In this document: piece after piece, positions 61,701 to 64,000 of the stretch | How the letters are laid out: every line of letters starts with the position of its first letter | Position numbering within the stretch: position 1 is the first letter of the stretch | DNA from: Methanobrevibacter sp. YE315 | GTDB lineage: Archaea > Methanobacteriota > Methanobacteria > Methanobacteriales > Methanobacteriaceae | Assembly: GCF_001548675.1 (NCBI RefSeq) | Contig: NZ_CP010834.1 | Coordinates: 2,205,501 to 2,269,500 of the forward strand | Length of the DNA: 64,000 nucleotides | Direction of reading: 5' to 3' | Position numbers and translations under genes: made by a program | The notes under the pieces: generated by a model | What the model was told of the DNA's origin: nothing | The model's input: only the letters and a program-made list of their open reading frames with translations | Database searches by the model: none

Positions 61701-62318
61701 ACCGCCACCGGTATCCCATATACCAGAAGCAGTAAATCTTATATTCTTAAACAGGACATTGGTCATAGAAACGCCATTTAGAGTCCAAGTATAACCACCA
61801 TTCTGGAATGTAGCCATTCGAGTATCATCTGGAGAACTTCCACCATATACAGTTATGCCATTTAAATCATTAGACTGCCACCACTGATGACTGCCTCCGT
61901 TAGTGAATGTTCTACCATCAAGATAGATTACATCACCCGGGCTAGCACTGAACAGTCCATCGATAAAATCTTGTGTAGACTGCCAATTTTCTTGACTAGC
62001 ATGGATATCTCTGCCAAGAATAGGTTCATCATTACTAACTCCCAAAACAGGAGCTTTATTCACATAAGTTAAACAACCGTCATTTCCAATTTCATCCGTG
62101 TTTCGTGCATCATCTGCAAGGCCCGCTGCAGAATCTGATGACTCATTAATTGAATCCAATTTTAAAGTATCTTCATCAATCACGCTTTGATCCGAAGCGG
62201 AAAGCGTATACCCGTTCGTATCGGTATGTGTTAAGTTCTCATTTGCACTTACAAACGAAGTTGAAAAAATTATCAAAAATAGTATTAAAATGAAAAGCAA
62301 ACTTCGCGTATTTTTCAT
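46776..62318 (-). CDS. Giant adhesin-like surface protein (beta-helix head, DUF11 repeat stalk)
   Basis: This intact 5180-codon frame has GTGAGGTAAATTT before the ATG. The signal peptide is residues 1-25. About residues 95-790 form a pectin-lyase-like beta-helix with repeated (S/N)xFxxNxAxxGAGVYIxG turns. After a linker, DUF11-type beta-sandwich repeats begin near 960. Residues about 1423-3803 are 20 almost identical 119-residue units. More diverged DUF11 units run to about 5130, several also near-duplicates of 125 residues. The C-terminus is MHATGNPIVMVLLSLLAIVG plus LKRKS, a membrane anchor or sorting signal. The layout suggests a sticky head on a very long stalk. The binding partner is unknown. 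Confidence 0.93.
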   Translation of the reverse strand: MKNTRSLLFILILFLIIFSTSFVSANENLTHTDTNGYTLSASDQSVIDEDTLKLDSINESSDSAAGLADDARNTDEIGNDGCLTYVNKAPVLGVSNDEPILGRDIHASQENWQSTQDFIDGLFSASPGDVIYLDGRTFTNGGSHQWWQSNDLNGITVYGGSSPDDTRMATFQNGGYTWTLNGVSMTNVLFKNIRFTASGIWDTGGGSWTNVDFINCESFNHMYWITGANGNPKRIIDCDFIECHQTDDSISDGHGQMGNVAGVYMENCNFINTSSANHGGALCVADESDWGPGNIASQFINTNFINVTSRWFAVYVHGKFSTSTGGLSTPQILDNCKFINCVGTGEYSGGLGISHDGVQVYNSDFINCTGGKGGAIMVGGIPRDHDAFNGHNEFGNDVIIDNCNFIGNVAKIDGQSTSYSPGHGGATYAPTGDAGAVFVIGNRTIIRDSVFDSNVAGSGNGAAVYISGQDTTIQDTEFKNHESVNGTVYILGSGTKVIDSQFHDNDADHGAGIYVEGNRTEIRGSTFEDNTAKYDGAGVYIDGQNTVISSSTFKNNDAVNGAGVFVEGNDSVIDDSTFEDNEATDGAGVYIDGQNTVISGSTFKNNDAVNGAGVFVEGDDSVIDDSTFEDNRAIDGAGVYIEGHDTNITDSTFRNNVAEDGAGAYIEGDTSLISGSTFEYNNASNGGAVYMDGYYADIILNTFDHNNVTNQGGAVYIEGSGTDIKQNIFTYNEAVPASAEGTTGLGGAIYVKGDNTYTDTNEFSHNKARNGSAIYTDGNNFNLAHDTFFENQAWSYLLIITPRPEDSYYNTSDVNITVCHIGGDNIINAIHNTADNNQITFTDVTYKNSQGGEAHTGNNEHPVNGAEASQGGTIAYQDDREYLQLINITKILDEDGNNILADDYPNGYDNLTNIIGEIRLTLKKPIKKGTYTVYAEHPEDWNYKYINSTSKFRVYEAGITINKVDLNSTDFVVINDTVAFNITVNNTGDWFISNITVNDVFNASELQYIGHSNNITWNLTGNNTGNLTFSFNNTGMGAGDIYAYEINVTNTGSSDLVNVTLSDIFDPDILKYVSHSDDKEWINDIKTNNEFLLNGTLGAGQTRVLRIWLKNLVDGNLNINTPVVDQANVAVETRLMNTTFPLHANETSSFTIWFKALTNGTLVNNVTVKSNEANEDNSSANVTVYNPNMTVVKVSLNTTNVNVNETVAFNITVTNTGDCNLTNVTVTELFNSTELKYLKATGEGWTNSSNVFTYGPTLVNGTNATFTIWFKVLTNGTLVNNVTAKSNRTNETNDTANVTVDPICDLVINKTVNASVINLNESVSWTINVTNLGPSVAKDVVVTDTLDDGLELVGDYTSEGVVVNGQVLTWTVGDIDPYTSKVLSIVTKAVKEGKLNNTVVVVTSTNETNKTNNDANNTTQVDPICDLVINKTVNASVINLNESVSWTIVVSNLGPSVAYDVNVTDTWVDGLVLVGDYENVTRAANGFVWNIGEIAPYTNVTLTVVTKATKEGKLNNTVVVVTSTNETNKTNNDANNTTQVDPICDLVINKTVNASVINLNESVSWTIVVSNLGPSVAYDVNVTDTWVDGLVLVGDYENVTRAANGFVWNIGEIAPYTNVTLTVVTKATKEGKLNNTVVVVTSTNETNKTNNDANNTTQVDPICDLVINKTVNASVINLNESVSWTIVVSNLGPSVAYDVNVTDTWVDGLVLVGDYENVTRAANGFVWNIGEIAPYTNVTLTVVTKATKEGKLNNTVVVVTSTNETNKTNNDANNTTQVDPICDLVINKTVNASVINLNESVSWTIVVSNLGPSVAYDVNVTDTWVDGLVLVGDYENVTRAANGFVWNIGEIAPYTNVTLTVVTKATKEGKLNNTVVVVTSTNETNKTNNDANNTTQVDPICDLVINKTVNASVINLNESVSWTIVVSNLGPSVAYDVNVTDTWVDGLVLVGDYENVTRAANGFVWNIGEIAPYTNVTLTVVTKAIKEGKLNNTVVVVTSTNETNKTNNDANNTTQVDPICDLVINKTVNASVINLNESVSWTIVVSNLGPSVAYDVNVTDTWVDGLVLVGDYENVTRAANGFVWNIGEIAPYTNVTLTVVTKAIKEGKLNNTVVVVTSTNETNKTNNDANNTTQVDPICDLVINKTVNASVINLNESVSWTIVVSNLGPSVAYDVNVTDTWVDGLVLVGDYENVTRAANGFVWNIGEIAPYTNVTLTVVTKATKEGKLNNTVVVVTSTNETNKTNNDANNTTQVDPICDLVINKTVNASVINLNESVSWTIVVSNLGPSVAYDVNVTDTWVDGLVLVGDYENVTRAANGFVWNIGEIAPYTNVTLTVVTKATKEGKLNNTVVVVTSTNETNKTNNDANNTTQVDPICDLVINKTVNASVINLNESVSWTIVVSNLGPSVAYDVNVTDTWVDGLVLVGDYENVTRAANGFVWNIGEIAPYTNVTLTVVTKATKEGKLNNTVVVVTSTNETNKTNNDANNTTQVDPICDLVINKTVNASVINLNESVSWTIVVSNLGPSVAYDVNVTDTWVDGLVLVGDYENVTRAANGFVWNIGEIAPYTNVTLTVVTKATKEGKLNNTVVVVTSTNETNKTNNDANNTTQVDPICDLVINKTVNASVINLNESVSWTIVVSNLGPSVAYDVNVTDTWVDGLVLVGDYENVTRAANGFVWNIGEIAPYTNVTLTVVTKAIKEGKLNNTVVVVTSTNETNKTNNDANNTTQVDPICDLVINKTVNASVINLNESVSWTIVVSNLGPSVAYDVNVTDTWVDGLVLVGDYENVTRAANGFVWNIGEIAPYTNVTLTVVTKATKEGKLNNTVVVVTSTNETNKTNNDANNTTQVDPICDLVINKTVNASVINLNESVSWTIVVSNLGPSVAYDVNVTDTWVDGLVLVGDYENVTRAANGFVWNIGEIAPYTNVTLTVVTKATKEGKLNNTVVVVTSTNETNKTNNDANNTTQVDPICDLVINKTVNASVINLNESVSWTIVVSNLGPSVAYDVNVTDTWVDGLVLVGDYENVTRAANGFVWNIGEIAPYTNVTLTVVTKATKEGKLNNTVVVVTSTNETNKTNNDANNTTQVDPICDLVINKTVNASVINLNESVSWTIVVSNLGPSVAYDVNVTDTWVDGLVLVGDYENVTRAANGFVWNIGEIAPYTNVTLTVVTKATKEGKLNNTVVVVTSTNETNKTNNDANNTTQVDPICDLVINKTVNASVINLNESVSWTIVVSNLGPSVAYDVNVTDTWVDGLVLVGDYENVTRAANGFVWNIGEIAPYTNVTLTVVTKATKEGKLNNTVVVVTSTNETNKTNNDANNTTQVDPICDLVINKTVNASVINLNESVSWTIVVSNLGPSVAYDVNVTDTWVDGLVLVGDYENVTRAANGFVWNIGEIAPYTNVTLTVVTKATKEGKLNNTVVVVTSTNETNKTNNDANNTTQVDPICDLVINKTVNASVINLNESVSWTIVVSNLGPSVAYDVNVTDTWVDGLVLVGDYENVTRAANGFVWNIGEIAPYTNVTLTVVTKATKEGKLNNTVVVVTSTNETNKTNNDANNTTQVDPICDLVINKTVNASVINLNESVSWTIVVSNLGPSVAYDVNVTDTWVDGLVLVGDYENVTRAANGFVWNIGEIAPYTNVTLTVVTKAIKEGKLNNTVVVVTSTNETNKTNNDANNTTQVDPICDLVINKTVNASVINLNESVSWTIVVSNLGPSVAYDVNVTDTWVDGLVLVGDYENVTRAANGFVWNIGEIAPYTNVTLTVVTKAIKEGKLNNTVVVVTSTNETNKTNNDANNTTQVDPICDLVINKTVNASVINLNESVSWTIVVSNLGPSVAKDVYVFDTLDVDLDLVGSYENVTRTADGFVWNIGEIAPYTNVTLTVVTKAIKEGNLTNKVYVVTSTNETNTTNNNASNSTQVDPICDVTITKEVNASQVLYGESVEWTITVTNDGPSVAEDVVVTDTLPVDATVIGKYDNCTVSGGILIWNVGDMDPYTSKVLKFVTQLMTEGNNTNFVVVNTTTNESDHSNNEANNTTFVISVADLEINKTVSNDSAHKGDVVEWTITVHNNGPNAAVNVTVVDVIPDELIYDGVVSIDDGSFDGEIWFIDEVASGDTVVLVIKTTVNATNATIVNNVNVTSDTYDPDEDNNNGTNNTVIPPEADLEVIKAVLNESAHKGDVVNWIIVVVNHGPDTAVDAVLDDVLPDELIYNGVVNITAGKLSADGKTWTIGNMTFKQVEILVIRTIVNATNMSLVNEANVSSVTYDPNMSNNNDSDVIVIPPEADLSIIKTVSNVTAHKGDVVNWTIVVTNNGPDTAVNVVVNDVIPSGLAVVNVSGGKFANNIWTVGNLTLGESATLIIETLINATNATIVNNVNTTSDTYDPNESNNNGTNNTFVPPEADLAVTITNNFENSTDTCHNGDTVVWTITVTNNGPDTAVNSILEDVLPDGVIYVSHDNANGTYDNVSAVWSIGDLPVGETVTLTITTIANTTNATVYRNVSVSSDTYDPDLSNNYDNSSLVIPPEADLAVTITNNFEDSNTTCHNGDTVVWTITVTNNGPDTAVNSILEDVLPDGVIYVSHDNANGTYDNVSAVWSIGDLPVGETVTLTITTIANTTNATVYRNVSVSSDTYDPDLSNNYDNSSLVIPPEADLAVTITNNFENSTDTCHNGDTVVWTITVTNNGPNTAVNSILKDVLPDGMIYVSDDSDGAYNNETAVWTIGDLPVGETVTLKITTTANTTDATVYRNVSVSSDTYDPDLSNNYDNSSLVIPPEADLEVIKSNDHEGEKCYYGDPLNWDITVINHGPNDAINAIVTDKLPDGVEYVSDDSDGAYDPETGVWNVGNLTSGASVTLHIVTIINDSNVNITNPVNVTSDTYDPNETNNKDNSSVNVVAEADLEIIKLVSNSTPHKNDKITWTIIVTNNGRDTAVNAVVSEKLPAGVVYLSDDSNGAYDSELGIWNVGNLTSGASATLNIVTLVDTTNKTIINIANVTSDTFDPNETNNKCNNSTTVPPEADLVISVEPDVTEALVGENIVWTITVVNQGPDTAINSTALVAVPDELQLLGFEPSKGTYDPDTGIWTIGDLAPGEEVTLLLNTKALVAGEIVVEALTYCDTYESDLTNNYDNATVNVIEPAGNETEPPVNVPITPKMHATGNPIVMVLLSLLAIVGLSLKRKS
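48371..49120. repeat. Two near-identical 375-bp tandem units in the giant adhesin
   Basis: Two successive 125-residue DUF11 units (AVTITNNF...DTYDPDLSNNYDNSSLVIPPEADL) are nearly identical at the DNA level, with a period of 375 bases (for example 48371 and 48746). They diverge mainly at the FENSTDTC / FEDSNTTC segment. A third, more diverged copy lies on the low-coordinate side. They form a second, smaller expansion apart from the 357-bp array. Confidence 0.75.
50911..58050. repeat. 20 head-to-tail units of 357 bp (119 residues) in the giant adhesin
   Basis: The same positions recur every 357 bases exactly from 50911 to 58051, giving 20 units in 7140 bases. Each encodes one DUF11 domain, from DPICDLVINKTVNAS to TNNDANNTTQV. 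Units differ at very few sites. One is a non-synonymous pair, TTAGTCGC versus TTAATTGC (Thr or Ile before KEGKLNN). Another is synonymous, GTAACATTC versus GTGACATTC. Diverged units flank both ends. Such uniformity points to recent expansion or gene conversion. Confidence 0.92.
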
Positions 62319-62396
62319 AAATTTACCTCACATTTAAAACAATTTTATTCTGTTTAACTTTTTTTTAATGAAAAAGTTTTTATCAAAAAAATCTAG

Positions 62397-62433
62397 TATA
62401 AAAAGTTGTAATGAAATTGCTACATAGTAGCAA
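62397..62433 (-). promoter_or_regulatory. Promoter and candidate operator of the giant adhesin gene
   Basis: The TATA-like element predicts a start near 62372 and a leader of about 55 bases. The 17-base inverted repeat TTGCTAC-ATA-GTAGCAA ends 12 bases upstream of the TATA box, where an activator could assist factor B binding. The role is inferred from position only. Confidence 0.4.
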
Positions 62434-63370
62434 ATTAAAGGTAAGATTTTCAATGCATATAAATTTATTTATTTTCCTCTGAAAACTAAAAAAAAGCACA
62501 ATAAAAAAAGTAGAAAAATACTCCAAAACAAGGAAATAAAATAAATAACTATTAATCAGCCATGTAAAAACCAAAAATGATTTAGAATAACTGATGCGAA
62601 CGAATCGATGCATAGTTATTTAAATTATTCTATATCCAACCGTTAAAATGGACCATTACTTCAACAGCCGAATAATGTTTTTTAGCTAGGTTTTGTAATC
62701 CTAGAAACTGAATCATGACTAAATCAAGATTAAGACTATTGGTTAAAAGCCTCACATTCCTAAACGAGTCAGGAATGATTTATTTCATTAAATTTCATTT
62801 TATACTTTTTTCAATAAATTTTTCATTAACACATACATCCGATTATATTCTCTATAATCTAACATACATGTAGACATAACTTTTTTAATTTAACGAATAA
62901 ATAGTTTACTATTTGAATAATTCGCCAATTTCTAAAAAAATTATGGGATTATTCAAAAAAATCTAAATGAAATTTAAAAAAAACTTTAAAAAGAAAACAT
63001 TCATTCAAAATCGATAGTCGCATTTTTAAACGAAAAATTAAAATAAAAGATTGGAATTTCTTAAATGAAAATCAGAAATTGCCATCATTTCAGATAATGC
63101 AAACAGAAGCCAAAAAAAATTAATTTTTTTACAGACATCACGACTCAAATTCCATCAAGGACATATGGCAAAATATATGGATCAGTGAAAAATTCTACAA
63201 AACAGTTGTTTGATGTATATGGCTGATGTACATTCAGGTAGAAAAATCTGATATACCACCATATTGAAAAGTATGTCTTATTAGAGTAATACTTTTTTGG
63301 AAAAAATATAAAATTTTAAAAGATTAATCACAATAAATCGAATCAAAAATTTCAGCAAAAAATAAAAAAA

Positions 63371-63395
63371 TATGGGAAAAATTAATTTTCCCATA
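63371..63395 (-). terminator. Terminator of the right-edge adhesin gene
   Basis: TATGGGAAAA and TTTTCCCATA form a 10-bp stem with a five-base loop right after the stop codon, with a T-rich - strand tail. It matches the hairpin at 46744-46765. Confidence 0.65.
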
Positions 63396-63401
63396 GCGTG
63401 T

Positions 63402-64000
63402 TTAAAATTTTCTTCTTGTAGCCACACCAACTATTGCGAGTAATGATAAGAGTACCATTACAATTGGGTTTCCTGTAGGATGTTTTTCAAGAGTGTTTGG
63501 AACAGGAGGTTCAGAAGGCTCTTCTACAGTCACATTAGCATAGTCATAGTTGTTTGTTAAATCAGGGTCGTAAGTATCACTTACAGCATAAGCCTCGTTA
63601 ACAAAGCGACCAGTTCTTAATGCTTGAGCAACTATAGTAAGATATGCTCCTTCATCTTTCTTCAAGTCACCTATAGTCCAAATTCCTGTTACAGGATCGT
63701 AACTTCCCATGGATGCATTCCAGCTGATGAATTTAAGTCCATCAGGTAAAACATCGTATGCACGAGTGTTTATAGCATCGTCCGGTCCTAAATTGGTAAC
63801 AATAATTACAAATGTAACGTTTTCTCCAACTTTAGCATGATACTTATCAACATCTTTAATAAGTATTAAGTCAGCTTCAGGAGGAACTTCTGTTGAATTG
63901 TTACATTTATTGTTAGTCTCATTAGGATCCGGTGTATCGGAAGTGACGTTTGCGAAGTTGATTATAGTTTTATTAGTAACTTTTACAATGGTATCAATCT
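63402..64000 (-). CDS. Adhesin-like protein, C-terminal part (gene runs off the right edge)
   Basis: The frame is open from the right edge to the stop at 63402, about 199 codons. The in-frame ATG at 63710 is internal, because upstream codons read GLKFISWNAS without a stop. It encodes the end of one DUF11 unit (GPDDAINTRAYDVLPDGLKF...VSDTYDPDLTNNYDY) and part of another before it. A proline-rich spacer and the anchor HPTGNPIVMVLLSLLAIVG plus ATRRKF follow. It closely resembles the C-terminus of the giant adhesin and is probably a tandem paralogue. Its N-terminal head is outside the window. Confidence 0.85.
   Translation of the reverse strand, partial: IDTIVKVTNKTIINFANVTSDTPDPNETNNKCNNSTEVPPEADLILIKDVDKYHAKVGENVTFVIIVTNLGPDDAINTRAYDVLPDGLKFISWNASMGSYDPVTGIWTIGDLKKDEGAYLTIVAQALRTGRFVNEAYAVSDTYDPDLTNNYDYANVTVEEPSEPPVPNTLEKHPTGNPIVMVLLSLLAIVGVATRRKF

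Larger units (their letters stand above)
62319..63401. other. Gap of 1083 bases between two adhesin genes, with promoter elements
   Basis: I see no credible gene here; the translations are low-complexity and lack ribosome sites. For the giant adhesin, a TATA-like TTTTTATA on the - strand lies at 62397-62404. Just upstream of it is a perfect inverted repeat, TTGCTAC-ATA-GTAGCAA (62417-62433). Further on, CATTCCT and AGGAATG form a hairpin around 62755-62778, and CTAGG/CCTAG a smaller one near 62678. The rest is AT-rich and unassigned. Confidence 0.4.

Noticed and set aside
62383-62613. A 76-codon open frame on the - strand upstream of the giant adhesin.
   Set aside because: It is low-complexity Phe/Leu/Ile-rich translation of AT-rich DNA, has no ribosome site, and covers the likely promoter and palindrome.
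63402-63710. A complete 102-residue protein starting at ATG 63710.
   Set aside because: The frame stays open upstream to the window edge with DUF11-like sequence, so this is the end of a larger adhesin gene.

Overview
The window is AT-rich archaeal DNA with short intergenic gaps and GGTGAT/GGAGG-type ribosome binding sites. It carries a methanogenesis marker protein 12, a fused formaldehyde-activating enzyme/hexulose-6-phosphate synthase, a CfbB/CbiA-type amidase for F430 or cobamide synthesis, an archaeal ThrRS and an AspRS with non-discriminating features. It also carries several adhesin-like beta-helix/DUF11 surface proteins. This combination points to a host-associated Methanobacteriales methanogen, most likely a Methanobrevibacter; the species cannot be fixed from the sequence alone.

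Layout: 1-3.9 kb holds hisB, a 2[4Fe-4S] ferredoxin, a ModE-type regulator, a lipid-linked polysaccharide flippase and an iron-sulfur flavoprotein. 4.0-11.3 kb is the most unusual block. One strand has a 1000-residue surface protein with two FmdE-type metal-site motifs, a His/Ser-rich exported protein, a polytopic membrane protein, an ExbB/TolQ/MotA-like channel and an ExbD-like DUF2149 protein. The other strand has a CbiM/NikM-like permease and a small exported protein. The 850-base divergent gap holds repeated AGTAATAC boxes and strong hairpins. I read this as a candidate energised metal-capture system.

11.4-23 kb holds a coiled-coil protein, a zinc ribbon, fae-hps, thrS, cfbB/cbiA with a polysaccharide polymerase, a membrane-anchored Mrr-like protein, surE, a 47-residue protein missed by length cut-offs, an LSm protein, methanogenesis marker 12 and ilvC. 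23.1-26.6 kb is an adhesin-like gene split by a two-base frame change at an (AT)6 tract. 27-46.5 kb is mainly biosynthesis: ilvB-ilvN with a carbonic anhydrase, argF, purD, argS, hemL, cbiC, aspS, hisD and ilvD. It also holds a MATE exporter-MarR-nitroreductase operon with two matching palindromic operators, a signal peptidase and a TMEM175-like channel.

46.8-62.3 kb is a single 5180-codon adhesin-like gene. Its centre is 20 head-to-tail, almost identical 357-bp (119-residue) DUF11 units. A second adhesin-like gene with the same C-terminal anchor and the same 3' hairpin runs off the right edge.

Three themes run through the window: branched-chain amino acid, histidine and arginine synthesis; nickel/cobalt tetrapyrrole metabolism (cfbB/cbiA, hemL, cbiC, cbiM-like); and the cell surface (flippase, polymerase, signal peptidase, adhesins). 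No tRNA, rRNA, CRISPR array or intact insertion sequence was recognised.
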